64,000 nt of DNA, taken from the NCBI RefSeq assembly GCF_002563795.1, contig NZ_PDJL01000003.1, positions 1,116,001 to 1,180,000 of the forward strand, written 5' to 3'. The translations under genes and the position numbers were made by a program. The notes beneath the pieces were generated by a model. The model did no database searches, was not told the origin of the DNA, and was given only the letters and a program-made list of their open reading frames with translations. Numbering within the stretch: position 1 is the first letter of the stretch; each line of letters starts with the position of its first letter. This document shows positions 8,793 through 17,615 of the stretch, piece by piece. This DNA is from Vibrio sp. ES.051 (GTDB lineage: Bacteria > Pseudomonadota > Gammaproteobacteria > Enterobacterales > Vibrionaceae).

Positions 8793-9818
8793 ATGGCAAA
8801 GAAACAAAAAATAGCCAGCTTAGAGTTTGCTCGTATCATCGCAATAGTCGCGATCATAGGGTTACACTGTCAAATGGCACTCACATATTGGCAATGGGAT
8901 GAAACACCTTGGGTCGGCTATATACTCAATCAATTAGCCCGCTTTGCGGTACCACTTTTCTTCCTCATTTCTGGTTACCTCATTCAACCTAAATTGAGCC
9001 GTGACCCTGTCGAAACTTTTAAAAACTACGCCAAACCACTGATGAAGATTTGGGTGATTTGGAGCCTTATCTCTTTAGTCATGCCGTTTCAATGGCAGAC
9101 GGTGGCAGAAGCTGGTTACCTCGCGGAGCGGCAAAACTATTGGGGATACTTAATGTCTACCCCGATAAACACGATCTTCGAAGGCGGTCTGGTGCATTTA
9201 TGGTTTATTCCCGCATTGGTGATTGCCGTGGCCTTAGTGACATTGTTGATACGTATTAACATGGCTCAACTGCTCCTTCCAACCGCGGTATTACTCTACG
9301 TTTATGGCGTATTTGCCGGCAGCTATTCCACTCTTACCGACCTGCCAGCCCCTTTCTTTACTCGAAATGGTCCCTTTTTCAGCACCTTGCTAGTAGCATT
9401 CGGTTACCTAGCACGTGACAACCAATGGCAATGGTCGAGGAATAACACCATTCGACTCATACTGCTTGGTATGGCCCTGCATTTTGGCGAAGCATATTGG
9501 TTGATGCAGCACGATGTGGCCTTCAATTCCCATGATTTCCTATTTGGTACCGTAATTTGGGCACTGGGTGTGTTTATGTGGTTACTGGCTCATCCAAACT
9601 TTGGCAATATGCCTTGGGTATTTAAGTTATCCCCAAACGTGCTTGGGATTTATGTCAGTCACCTGCTTGTGGTTATTATCATGATGAATATTGCTGGATT
9701 GATGGGATTACAAGACTTCGCCAAAGATGCGTTTATTTATCCTGCGACCATTTTAGTAACCCTCTTCTTAGTAAAAGGGATTGAAGCCTCCCCACTGAAA
9801 AAAATGCTATTGCGCTAA
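8793..9818 (+). CDS. Acyltransferase 3 family membrane protein
   Basis: 341 residues from the ATG at 8793; an open frame extends 50 codons further upstream but lacks family character. The protein opens with the acyltransferase-3 signature (SLEFARIIAIVAIIGLHCQM) and has about ten hydrophobic segments, including FAVPLFFLISGYLI and VHLWFIPALVIAVAL. The family (OafA/WecH type) O-acetylates surface polysaccharide from the inner membrane using acetyl-CoA. The acceptor here is unknown. The gene stands alone and is divergent from the tetR-type gene. Confidence 0.85.
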   Translation: MAKKQKIASLEFARIIAIVAIIGLHCQMALTYWQWDETPWVGYILNQLARFAVPLFFLISGYLIQPKLSRDPVETFKNYAKPLMKIWVIWSLISLVMPFQWQTVAEAGYLAERQNYWGYLMSTPINTIFEGGLVHLWFIPALVIAVALVTLLIRINMAQLLLPTAVLLYVYGVFAGSYSTLTDLPAPFFTRNGPFFSTLLVAFGYLARDNQWQWSRNNTIRLILLGMALHFGEAYWLMQHDVAFNSHDFLFGTVIWALGVFMWLLAHPNFGNMPWVFKLSPNVLGIYVSHLLVVIIMMNIAGLMGLQDFAKDAFIYPATILVTLFLVKGIEASPLKKMLLR

Positions 9819-9838
9819 ATAGATTCAGCTGTCGACAT

Positions 9839-9872
9839 AGCTTGCTCTAATCCCTTTGGGTGAGAGCAAGCT
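9839..9872 (+). terminator. Hairpin after the acyltransferase gene
   Basis: Perfect 10-bp stem AGCTTGCTCT / AGAGCAAGCT with a 14-base loop. The U-tract is poor (CGTAAAGATAAGTTTTC), so it may be a weak terminator. Confidence 0.45.
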
Positions 9873-10008
9873 CGTAAAGATAAGTTTTCTCTCTGACCAA
9901 ACTTTGACTTTCTAATCCTTCATAATTTGCCATTACTCACAAAAAACATTGTTCATTTCCTTTAAATTGGTTCGCCTATGACAACATTGCTCATTAAACG
10001 GAGGCTGT

Positions 10009-10125
10009 ATGTGGGCAGGTCAAGGACTCGTTCCTTTTTTAGAAATTAGTCACTGGTTAACTTACGGTTTATACGCTGCTGCCATTTTATTTGGTGCAGC
10101 AAGCATTGCGTCACTCAGAAAGTAG
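10009..10125 (+). CDS. 38-residue small membrane protein upstream of nhaD
   Basis: A short ORF starting MWAGQGLVPFL and ending ASIASLRK. It has a strong GGAGG ribosome binding site 5 bases before the ATG and one hydrophobic segment (about residues 18-34) followed by a basic end, so the C-terminus is probably cytoplasmic. It is on the same strand as nhaD, with 109 bases between. No family is recognised. The good SD, membrane-protein composition and position suggest a real small protein, possibly linked to the antiporter; that link is inference. Confidence 0.55.
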   Translation: MWAGQGLVPFLEISHWLTYGLYAAAILFGAASIASLRK

Positions 10126-10234
10126 TGGCGCGCGATGCGTTTTTCCTAACTCCTACTGTTAATTCGAACTCTCTCACAACTAACCCTCTAATTTATGGCT
10201 AATATTTCTCCAACCAGACAAGGGAGAAATGTCT

Positions 10235-11662
10235 ATGCCAATCTATCCAGTAGTGGCTTTCTGCTGCTTGCTATTTTCTAGCTCTAGCTTTGCCGCCACT
10301 AGTGAACTGAATCTTGTTAATTCTGCCGTCGGTTACACCGCGCTAATAATATTTTCTATCGCGTATATCTTGGTTATGTTGGAAGAGTATCTGAAAATGA
10401 GAAAGTCCAAGCCAGTATTACTCGCGGCTGGGCTAATTTGGATTCTGATTGGCTACACCTTTGCGCATAACAACCAACCTGAAATAGCCAAAACCGCACT
10501 AGAACACAACTTACTGGAATACGCCGAACTGTTGCTGTTTCTTTTAGTCGCGATGACGTACATCAATGCGATGGAAGAACGTAAACTCTTTAATGCACTT
10601 CAAGCTTGGATGGTGGGAAAAGGCTTTGGCTTCAAGCAGTTATTTTGGCTCACTGGGTTTCTCGCCTTTGTTATTTCACCCATTGCAGATAACTTAACCA
10701 CGGCCTTATTGATGTGCGCTGTGGTAATGAAAGTCTCTGGTGACAACCCAAGGTTCGTCAACCTCGCCTGCATCAACATCGTCATTGCTGCCAATGCTGG
10801 CGGGGCATTCAGCCCTTTCGGTGATATCACAACCCTAATGGTATGGCAGGCCGGACACGTCAGTTTTGCAGAATTTATCCCTCTCTTTGTGCCGGCTTTA
10901 GTGAACTACTTGATTCCTGCATTTGTAATGTCACTGTTTGTACCAAACACCAAACCAAACACCATTCATCAGCATGTGGAGCTCAAACGTGGCGCAAGGC
11001 GTATCGTCGCTCTATTCATTCTAACGGTCGCGACGGCGGTCTCTTTTCATGCATTACTGCACTTCCCACCCGTCGTTGGCATGATGATGGGTTTGGCTTA
11101 CTTGCAGTTTTTCGGTTATTTTTTGCGCCAAACGCTCAGAAACTCATTGGCGAAAAAGGCAGCGATGGCGATCGCCAATGGAGACGAGCATGCACTGAAG
11201 AGACTCGGGTCAGTGGTACCCTTCGATGTTTTCCATCGTATTTCGCGTGCCGAGTGGGACACGTTACTCTTTTTCTATGGCGTGGTGATGTGTGTCGGCG
11301 GGCTAAGTTTACTCGGTTACTTAGAGTTGGTTTCTAACATTATGTACACCGAATGGGATCCCGTGTGGGCAAACGTTGTGGTTGGGATACTTTCTGCCAT
11401 TGTCGATAATATTCCTGTCATGTTTGCCGTGCTGACTATGGAGCCAAGCATGTCGATGGGAAACTGGCTACTCGTCACACTTACCGCTGGTGTCGGTGGC
11501 AGTTTGCTGTCAATAGGTTCGGCGGCAGGCGTGGCACTAATGGGAGCCGCGCGTGGTCAATACACCTTCTTTGGCCACTTAAAATGGGCGCCGGTCATCG
11601 CTTTAGGTTACGCCGCCAGTATTGCCGTACACTTATGGATTAACGGCGTTCTATTTACTTAA
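10235..11662 (+). CDS. nhaD: Na+/H+ antiporter NhaD
   Basis: 475-residue inner-membrane antiporter that exports Na+ (or Li+) in exchange for protons under alkaline or salt stress. The N-terminus looks like a cleavable signal or first membrane segment (MPIYPVVAFCCLLFSSSSFAA). The conserved core includes ISPIADNLTTALLMCAVVMK and NAGGAFSPFGDITTLMVWQAG, typical of NhaD in the ion transporter superfamily, with about twelve further hydrophobic segments. Two ATGs lie 6 bases apart; AGGGAG is 8 bases from the second (10235), which is preferred. It is followed by a terminator shared with the convergent ogt gene. Confidence 0.92.
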   Translation: MPIYPVVAFCCLLFSSSSFAATSELNLVNSAVGYTALIIFSIAYILVMLEEYLKMRKSKPVLLAAGLIWILIGYTFAHNNQPEIAKTALEHNLLEYAELLLFLLVAMTYINAMEERKLFNALQAWMVGKGFGFKQLFWLTGFLAFVISPIADNLTTALLMCAVVMKVSGDNPRFVNLACINIVIAANAGGAFSPFGDITTLMVWQAGHVSFAEFIPLFVPALVNYLIPAFVMSLFVPNTKPNTIHQHVELKRGARRIVALFILTVATAVSFHALLHFPPVVGMMMGLAYLQFFGYFLRQTLRNSLAKKAAMAIANGDEHALKRLGSVVPFDVFHRISRAEWDTLLFFYGVVMCVGGLSLLGYLELVSNIMYTEWDPVWANVVVGILSAIVDNIPVMFAVLTMEPSMSMGNWLLVTLTAGVGGSLLSIGSAAGVALMGAARGQYTFFGHLKWAPVIALGYAASIAVHLWINGVLFT

Positions 11663-11724
11663 TATCGAGCATCGTTAAATGCTGGTCATCCAAACAAATA
11701 ACCTAACAGCGAGCAGCGTTAAGA

Positions 11725-11760
11725 AAAACCAAAGGCTCCGTATCTCGGGGCTTTGGTTTT
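11725..11760. terminator. Bidirectional terminator between nhaD and ogt
   Basis: AAAACCAAAG pairs with CTTTGGTTTT around an inner CTCC/GGGG region. A and T runs on both sides serve both strands; the stem overlaps the ogt stop codon. Confidence 0.8.
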
Positions 11761-12241
11761 AAAGCGGAGTGCCCTGCTCTAACGCTAACAAGCGTTGCTT
11801 GCATTCGAGCCCGCCCGCATATCCGGTGAGTTTTCCACTTTTGCCGATCACGCGATGGCATGGCACGACTATCGAGAGCGGGTTTTTACCATTCGCTAAA
11901 CCCACCGCACGCACCGCTTTTGGATTACCAATCGCGTTGGCAAGATCTTGGTAACTCCATGTTTCACCATAAGGAATGGTGGTCAACGCGAGCCAAACTT
12001 GGTTCTGAAAATCGGTGCCTGTCGCCGCAAGTGGTAAGTCGAACTCGTTACGTAAGCCACAAAAGTACTCATTTAATTGAATCACTGTTTGGCGCAAAAT
12101 CGGATGCTGATCATCTCGTACCCCCAACTCATCTGGCTTGGTCGTGCAAGTCTCAAACCAAATACCGAGTAGGCCGTCAGCGTTGGTCTGAATCGTTACC
12201 GTACCTAATAGGCTCGGCATTTTGGTATAAACGGTCTTCAT
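11759..12241 (-). CDS. ogt: Methylated-DNA--protein-cysteine methyltransferase
   Basis: 160 residues. Suicide repair enzyme that moves methyl groups from O6-methylguanine (and O4-methylthymine) to its own cysteine. The active-site motif PCHRVIG is present in the normal context (NPLSIVVPCHRVIGKSGKLTGYAGG), as is the helix-turn-helix segment YGETWSYQDLANAIGNPKAVRAVG. The ATG at 12241 overlaps the stop of the upstream ada/alkA gene (ATGA), so translation is coupled and both form one alkylation-damage operon. Confidence 0.93.
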   Translation of the reverse strand: MKTVYTKMPSLLGTVTIQTNADGLLGIWFETCTTKPDELGVRDDQHPILRQTVIQLNEYFCGLRNEFDLPLAATGTDFQNQVWLALTTIPYGETWSYQDLANAIGNPKAVRAVGLANGKNPLSIVVPCHRVIGKSGKLTGYAGGLECKQRLLALEQGTPL

Positions 12242-13605
12242 GATTGATTCCATAAGTGAAACGTCGCGTAGCTTCCCCAAGGGGCGGCGGTATGTGAATT
12301 CAATGATGGATAACGCTGCATCGCCTTTTTTACTACTAAGTCTTTATCTAAAAAACAATCAGGCTGAGATTGTCCGCGCAGTTGAGCATAACTGACCGTC
12401 CAAGGCCCAATGCCTTTTAGATCTGACCATTGCTGCGGATCCGCTTCGGAATTGAACTGCATAAACCGAGCAAAGCGAATCAGTGTTTCTTTACGGCTTT
12501 GCGGCATGCGCAAAAAGCTCACGTCAGCATTCGCGATGGTATCGGGTGTTGGAAAATAGCGAGTATCTTCATGTTCACTCAGCGTTGCCACCAGCAAGTT
12601 GAGCTGACCAATGGCGGCCTTGACCGACACTTGCTGTCCCAAAATCGCTCGCACTCCCGCCTCCCAAGCGCTCCATACACCAGGAATACGAACGCCTCTG
12701 CTCGCAACTAATCCCGGCGCGACATAATCCAAATGCTGCTCTACCGTGCAAATATCTGCGTCGAGGTCGAACATTCGCCGGACACCAGACACCAACAGTT
12801 GCAACTTTGTCACATCTTCAATTTCAAACTCTAGCTCTAAATGTCCGGCTCCTTTTGTCGTCTTAAACCACGCTTGGCTCTTATCCAGATAAACGGTGCG
12901 CTGGTAACTCTCTCCCGACACCTGTTCAATGCCTTCTATTGCTCTCAAACGATAAAAGTCCAACATGTACTGCCAATTTAACTCGCCCCGATAAGGCAAT
13001 GCGATGCGGTTGGTACTGACACCATCCCATTCTTTTCTTCTCACTTGAGAGGGCGTTAACTTAAGCAATTTCTGGAAAGCATCGTTAAAACGGCGTGTAC
13101 TATTAAAACCCGCGGCAAAGCCCACCTCACTAACCGACATTGCGCTCGAATGGAGTAACTGCTTAGCAAACATTAATTGTTGGTATTGCGCATACTGTTT
13201 TGGTGACATGCCGAGGTACTGTTCAAATAGCATACGTAAGTAACGATCCGAGATCCCAACACGCTCAGCCAACTCAGACACCGAGTGGTGATGCAGCTCC
13301 CCGCGATCAATTAACGAGATGGCACGTTGAAAAGTCGTCTCTACCCCCTTCCACGCCCAAGAACCGGGGGCACTATCAGGACGACAACGCAAACAAGGAC
13401 GGTAACCGGCTTTGAGTGCTTGCGCTTTATCAGTGAAATACTCTACGTTTTCTTCTTTCGGCAAATTAGCAGGACAGATCGGGCGACAAAAAATGCCGGT
13501 CGTTTTTACAGCAACGTAGAATCGCCCATCAAAACGACTATCCCGTGACACTCGTGCTTTATGGCACTGCTCGGATGTCAACGATGTTTGGGGATGAATG
13601 AACAT
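12238..13605 (-). CDS. Ada-type regulator fused to AlkA 3-methyladenine glycosylase
   Basis: 455-residue fusion. Residues 1-80 are an Ada zinc domain with Cys40, Cys44, Cys71 and Cys74 (FCRPICP and CLRCRPD); Cys40 is the predicted methyl acceptor from phosphotriesters. Residues 90-190 are an AraC-type HTH domain (SVSELAERVGISDRYLRMLF). Residues 200-455 are AlkA N-domain and HhH-GPD glycosylase (LKGIGPWTVSYAQLRG, followed by the DCFLDKD segment carrying the catalytic Asp). It should sense methylation damage, activate its operon and excise alkylated bases. Ogt, the third activity of classical Ada, is the next gene. Confidence 0.92.
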   Translation of the reverse strand: MFIHPQTSLTSEQCHKARVSRDSRFDGRFYVAVKTTGIFCRPICPANLPKEENVEYFTDKAQALKAGYRPCLRCRPDSAPGSWAWKGVETTFQRAISLIDRGELHHHSVSELAERVGISDRYLRMLFEQYLGMSPKQYAQYQQLMFAKQLLHSSAMSVSEVGFAAGFNSTRRFNDAFQKLLKLTPSQVRRKEWDGVSTNRIALPYRGELNWQYMLDFYRLRAIEGIEQVSGESYQRTVYLDKSQAWFKTTKGAGHLELEFEIEDVTKLQLLVSGVRRMFDLDADICTVEQHLDYVAPGLVASRGVRIPGVWSAWEAGVRAILGQQVSVKAAIGQLNLLVATLSEHEDTRYFPTPDTIANADVSFLRMPQSRKETLIRFARFMQFNSEADPQQWSDLKGIGPWTVSYAQLRGQSQPDCFLDKDLVVKKAMQRYPSLNSHTAAPWGSYATFHLWNQS

Positions 13606-13846
13606 AATCCTTTCCTAGCGAATACTTTGTTGCATTGGGTGTTGACTGGTTCTGTTTAATATAATAATTCTACTCAAATGACTTAAAGATGCAGAACCAA
13701 GTCTATTTGGTATATATTATAGAATGCAAAAGTGCTCATGATTAGTCATTTTCGGAACTCAATATTGAGACTCATTGGCATTAGTGCTTTTGTACACTAA
13801 AGTTATATTCTGAATATCACAACAACGTCGGCTAAAGGGAATTGGC

Positions 13847-14050
13847 ATGGACTTACACACTTGCGTAATTGTACTAAGAAACCAAAAGGTGATTACTAGT
13901 AGATCGGTTGATCACTCTATTGGAATTATTGAACGTGACTCTGGTAACGAGATCTCAGAAATTCAAATTAATGCCACAGATGGGCGTAATATCCGAACCT
14001 ATCACTACAACTGTGTAGAAGAGTCACTGGAAAGTCTGATGAACCTTTAA
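13847..14050 (+). CDS. Small hypothetical protein, 67 residues
   Basis: Acidic, soluble 67-residue protein (MDLHTCVIVLRNQKVITSRS... with ESLESLMNL at the end). The pattern of alternating hydrophobic residues suggests a small beta-rich fold. No family is recognised. An AAAGGGAATT ribosome binding site precedes the ATG and a strong terminator follows within 60 bases, so it is a complete single-gene unit. It is divergent from the ada/alkA gene across 241 bases. Confidence 0.65.
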   Translation: MDLHTCVIVLRNQKVITSRSVDHSIGIIERDSGNEISEIQINATDGRNIRTYHYNCVEESLESLMNL

Positions 14051-14098
14051 TCATTCTCTTTCACTCCTTTCCTCCCCCTTGATACTAGTGAAAGCAAC

Positions 14099-14127
14099 AG
14101 AGCACATACCCTTGTGCTCTTTTTTTA
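14099..14127 (+). terminator. Terminator after the 67-residue ORF
   Basis: AGAGCAC / GTGCTCT stem with an 8-base loop and seven T residues. Confidence 0.85.
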
Positions 14128-14548
14128 ACATAAAAACGCAAAGACCTTCGAAAATAATGATAGAGATGATTAAATAAACCTAAAGATAGCTTAAATATCC
14201 CCAAAAAAATAAAAATCAAATCACTGAAAATAATAACAATTAAAGCGACGTTCGATTTTTTTGAACTAGCTTGTCAAATTCCACCCGTTATTTATCACAA
14301 TACCTCAGCCTAAACTGTTCTCAACAGCACGGGGGCGCACGCTTCCCACTCATTAAAAAGAGTCAGAGGACAGAATCATAGAAGCACGACTACAGAACAT
14401 CACTACATCAAATGCATGCTACAGTTCTTAAAGATTACGTTAAGGCACGGCGACACCATTCGATTTGCCGTCACTCTCAATTCAATAAAATAAAAGCCGC
14501 CTTGGTTTCCCTAAGGCAGCTTTTATTTTCTCTAAGTCGAGTGCGATG
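14128..14548. other. AT-rich intergenic region with a possible small transcript
   Basis: 421 bases without a credible protein gene. It contains a TTGTCA promoter-like element near 14272, a stem (ACGGC...GCCGT) near 14457-14473, and the terminator at 14487-14529. A plus-strand small RNA of about 200 bases is possible but unproven. Confidence 0.35.
14487..14529. terminator. Bidirectional terminator downstream of hdfR
   Basis: AAAATAAAAGC pairs with GCTTTTATTTT, enclosing GCCTT/AAGGC. It is symmetrical enough to end hdfR transcription from the minus strand and any plus-strand transcript. Confidence 0.75.
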
Positions 14549-15442
14549 CTACTCGTCTACCATCGCCGATCCCATTTTCTGAAAACTGTAAGCCGTGAGA
14601 GGGTCGATCTCTTTGACAATGTCTTCCACCTGCTTAATTGCGTCTACAGACGAGCTAGCTTTACGATAGATCAAATAAATAGGTCGATACCAATCCTCAA
14701 CACCAGACACCTTGTGGAGCTGCCCATTGGCAATAAACGGCTCTACCAGTGATATGGGTAAGTAGGCTGCACCGCCCTTCTCTAAAATAAAGTCTAACGC
14801 GATACGAGCGGTTGAAGTACGCAGGTACGGCGCTGGGATCTTCGGGTGTCGCTCAGTGTGCTCAGAGGAGAAGCGCGTGCCCCAGTCCACATAGACGTAT
14901 TTATTTTCAAACACTGTCTCTAATGAATTTTTCTCGGTCGACACCAAGACCAGCACAACATCAGCGACTTTTTTACAATGCAGCTCGTCTGCTTTAATTT
15001 GGTCAAAGGCAAATGCCATGTCCAACGTACGTTCTAACAGGCTGCGACTAAGCATTTCACGGCCCATGACCTCTGCCATAAAGCCATACCCACCAAAAGC
15101 GTCGGTCACAACACTTAAACCATTCTGTAAGTAAGCGTCCCAAATATTCGGTGTGCCACCTAAAGTCAGTTGCAACGCTTTACCGTCCTCGAGTGACAAC
15201 TCTAGCTTGGCTTGTTGTAAGGTGTTGACCATTACCTCCGCATAGCTAGTTAAACGCTCACCGGCTGAGGTCAACTTTATGTTATTGCGATCACGAATAA
15301 ACAATTGCGTATCGAAATAACTTTCCAGTTGCTTAATGCGAGCGCTTACCGCCGCTTGAGTAATATAGAGGTTCTCAGCAGCGCGTCCGAAGTGACGAAC
15401 CCTTGCCAGCTCTAAAAATGTTCGAAAGACCTTTACATCCAT
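14549..15442 (-). CDS. hdfR: LysR-family regulator, HdfR-like
   Basis: 297 residues. The N-terminal HTH (MDVKVFRTFLELARVRHFGR, then AAENLYITQAAVSARIKQLE and RDRNNIKLTSAGERL) closely follows E. coli HdfR, a LysR regulator known to affect flhDC. The C-terminal effector domain is of normal length. The strongest support for the name is the divergent neighbour maoP (yifE), the same arrangement as in E. coli. The DNA target and effector in Vibrio are not known from sequence. Confidence 0.8.
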   Translation of the reverse strand: MDVKVFRTFLELARVRHFGRAAENLYITQAAVSARIKQLESYFDTQLFIRDRNNIKLTSAGERLTSYAEVMVNTLQQAKLELSLEDGKALQLTLGGTPNIWDAYLQNGLSVVTDAFGGYGFMAEVMGREMLSRSLLERTLDMAFAFDQIKADELHCKKVADVVLVLVSTEKNSLETVFENKYVYVDWGTRFSSEHTERHPKIPAPYLRTSTARIALDFILEKGGAAYLPISLVEPFIANGQLHKVSGVEDWYRPIYLIYRKASSSVDAIKQVEDIVKEIDPLTAYSFQKMGSAMVDE

Positions 15443-15590
15443 AAACCATCTCCTGGTTAATATAAAACCAGATTAACAACTAATTAATATCATGACGATA
15501 AAAATGTTTTGTTTTTCTTTTGTTAGATTTGCGCCTAATTTTCGATGTAGTTCATTACCTTCATCAATAACGGTTACAGAGGCTGTTGAC

Positions 15591-15944
15591 ATGTCTGACA
15601 CTGAATTCCGTCATGGCAAAAAACGTTTTTACGACAACGTAAAATTCCCACGCGGCTTTGCAAAATCTGGCGATTTTACTCTTTCAGAAGAGGAAATCCT
15701 AACGATTTACGGGGATACGATACTTGGCTTAGAGTCTGGCGAATTAACACCAGAAAATAGCGAAGAGAAACACTTCGTCAAGGTGCTAAAAAACCCGAGC
15801 AAAGCGAAAACAAAACTTGAGCGTACTTGGCTGAAGTACACCAACCTCGCTCGTGGCCGCAAGCGCTTCTACACGCTAAACGGTCGCAGCAAAACGGAAG
15901 CGACGGAAGACTTAATTGAAGAGAGTTTGGTTGAAGACGATTAA
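15591..15944 (+). CDS. maoP: Macrodomain Ori organisation protein MaoP (YifE/DUF413)
   Basis: 117 residues from the ATG at 15591, which has AGAGG upstream; an in-frame ATG 33 codons earlier is unlikely. Features of the DUF413 family are clear: EFRHGKKRFYDNVKFPRGFA, then FTLSEEEILTIYG and a basic ARGRKRFYTLNGR segment. In E. coli MaoP constrains the Ori macrodomain together with the cis site maoS beside its gene. Here the gene lies about 10 kb from the chromosome II origin and is divergent from hdfR. Whether it acts on this chromosome is inference. Confidence 0.9.
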   Translation: MSDTEFRHGKKRFYDNVKFPRGFAKSGDFTLSEEEILTIYGDTILGLESGELTPENSEEKHFVKVLKNPSKAKTKLERTWLKYTNLARGRKRFYTLNGRSKTEATEDLIEESLVEDD

Positions 15945-16029
15945 TAACAGATAACCAGCCGCCAACCTTTGACAAACGCTCATTCTCTTGTACTGAGTGA
16001 ATGTCGTAATTGGCCTATATTCTTATCCT

Positions 16030-16065
16030 AAAGCCCTAGGGGGCTTTCCCCCATGGGCTTTTTAA
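16030..16065. terminator. Bidirectional terminator between maoP and DUF3081 gene
   Basis: AAAGCCC...GGGCTTT outer stem and GGGGG-CTTT-CCCCC inner stem, separated by a 2x2 mismatch; T and A runs on either side. Confidence 0.85.
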
Positions 16066-16080
16066 TCAGTATGATGCGGC

Positions 16081-16332
16081 TTACTTGGCAAGCGTTGCAA
16101 TCTTTTTCAAAAAACTCTCTTTCAAGTGCTCTTGGTCGTACTCAAGGTGGTAAGTATTGTGGAAGCCAACTTTAAGCTCAACACCGTTCCCTCTCAAAAA
16201 AACGTTGTAACCATCGTAATCTGAAAACGCTTCAACGCCTTCATAAATTTTACCGAACTCGGTTGGTGTCCCGTTGTTCATCACACATTCGTAAGCCTGT
16301 AATACTTTGCTCGCATCCAATTCATTTCTCAT
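16081..16332 (-). CDS. DUF3081-like small protein
   Basis: 83 residues starting MRNELDASKVLQAYE; the ATG at 16332 has GGGAAA 7 bases before it, and the longer form adding six residues is less likely. The NNGTPTEFGKIYEGVEAFSD and YNVFLRGNGVELKVGFHNTY stretches are those I associate with the DUF3081 family of Vibrio and relatives. Soluble, function unknown. Convergent with maoP. Confidence 0.75.
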   Translation of the reverse strand: MRNELDASKVLQAYECVMNNGTPTEFGKIYEGVEAFSDYDGYNVFLRGNGVELKVGFHNTYHLEYDQEHLKESFLKKIATLAK

Positions 16333-16713
16333 GGCGATTTCCCTACCCATTCACACGCCTTAATTATGGTTAAGGAATGCACGGTATGCCATATCCCCCT
16401 CTGATAGAGATCATAATATTTTAACTTTCTGCCGCTTACCATTCTGTCGAATCTTTAAAAACCGACGTTAGCGCACTTTACCGACTTAATTTCGGCCATG
16501 AATTTTATCGATTAAATGGTGAGAGTCATAAGGCAAATCTCTCTCTAATGCTGAATGCCTAGGCACATCTAGCCAGACGGTGTTGAAAAAAACCACACTG
16601 GTTAAAGAAAAAACAAATTTTTGACCTAAAACAATAGCAGTTCCCAACCACTTATTTTATAATGCGAATTAATGCATCAGAACATCTTAAATTCCAATGA
16701 CTAGGGGCACAAA
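16333..16713. other. Intergenic region before nagB
   Basis: 381 bases containing the divergent promoters of the DUF3081 gene and nagB. A NagC-controlled promoter would be expected, but no operator could be assigned with confidence. Confidence 0.35.
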
Positions 16714-17514
16714 ATGAGACTTATCCCGTTAACTCGAGCAGCACAAGTAGGTAAGTGGGCGGCTGCGCACATCACTAAGCGTATCAACGACTTTAAACCT
16801 ACAGCTGAGCGTCCATTCGTTCTGGGTCTACCAACTGGTGGCACTCCTCTAGCGACTTACAAAGCATTGATCGAGCTATACCAAGCAGGCGAAATCAGCT
16901 TCAAACACGTTGTGACTTTCAATATGGATGAATATATTGGTATTCCTGCCGATCACCCTGAGTCCTACCGTTCATTTATGTACAGCAACTTCTTCAATCA
17001 CATTGACGTTCAAGAAGAAAACATCAATTTGCTGAATGGCAACACCGATGACCACGATACAGAATGCAAACGCTACGAAGACAAAATTAAGTCTTACGGC
17101 AAGATCAATTTGTTCATGGGTGGTGTCGGTAACGACGGCCACATTGCGTTCAACGAACCTGCATCATCATTGTCTTCTCGTACTCGCATCAAGACACTGA
17201 CAGAAGATACTCGTATTGCAAATTCTCGTTTCTTCGACGGCGATATCAATCAAGTACCTAAATACGCACTAACTATCGGTGTGGGTACATTGCTAGACGC
17301 AGAAGAAGTCATGATTCTAGTAACCGGCCATAACAAAGCTCAGGCGCTTGAAGCGGCAGTAGAAGGCTGTGTGAACCACCTTTGGACCGTATCTGCTCTT
17401 CAACTTCACCCTAAGGCTGTTATCGTTTGTGACGAGCAAGCTCAACAAGAGCTCAAAGTGAAAACCGTGAAATATTTCTCTGAGCTAGAAGCGGAAAACA
17501 TTAAAGGTTTCTAA
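16714..17514 (+). CDS. nagB: Glucosamine-6-phosphate deaminase
   Basis: 266 residues, the same length as E. coli NagB. Converts glucosamine-6-P to fructose-6-P and ammonia, the last step of GlcNAc and chitin catabolism before glycolysis. Key residues are in place: Asp72 in FNMDEYIG, and the Asp/His/Glu triad in [17 protein letters not shown] (residues near 141, 143 and 148). The phosphate-binding loop GLPTGGTP is at 38-45. The gene is monocistronic here and has a strong terminator. It fits functionally with chiA 10 kb away. Confidence 0.96.
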   Translation: MRLIPLTRAAQVGKWAAAHITKRINDFKPTAERPFVLGLPTGGTPLATYKALIELYQAGEISFKHVVTFNMDEYIGIPADHPESYRSFMYSNFFNHIDVQEENINLLNGNTDDHDTECKRYEDKIKSYGKINLFMGGVGNDGHIAFNEPASSLSSRTRIKTLTEDTRIANSRFFDGDINQVPKYALTIGVGTLLDAEEVMILVTGHNKAQALEAAVEGCVNHLWTVSALQLHPKAVIVCDEQAQQELKVKTVKYFSELEAENIKGF

Positions 17515-17550
17515 TCCTTTGGGTGACAACCAAGATACACGCTGAAACAC

Positions 17551-17578
17551 AAAACCCGTGATTCATCACGGGTTTTTT
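17551..17578 (+). terminator. Terminator of nagB
   Basis: AAAACCCGTGAT / ATCACGGGTTTT with a 2-base centre followed by further T residues. Confidence 0.85.
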
Positions 17579-17615
17579 CATTGCTTTTTGCATGGCGCTG
17601 GGCTGAAAATTCCGT

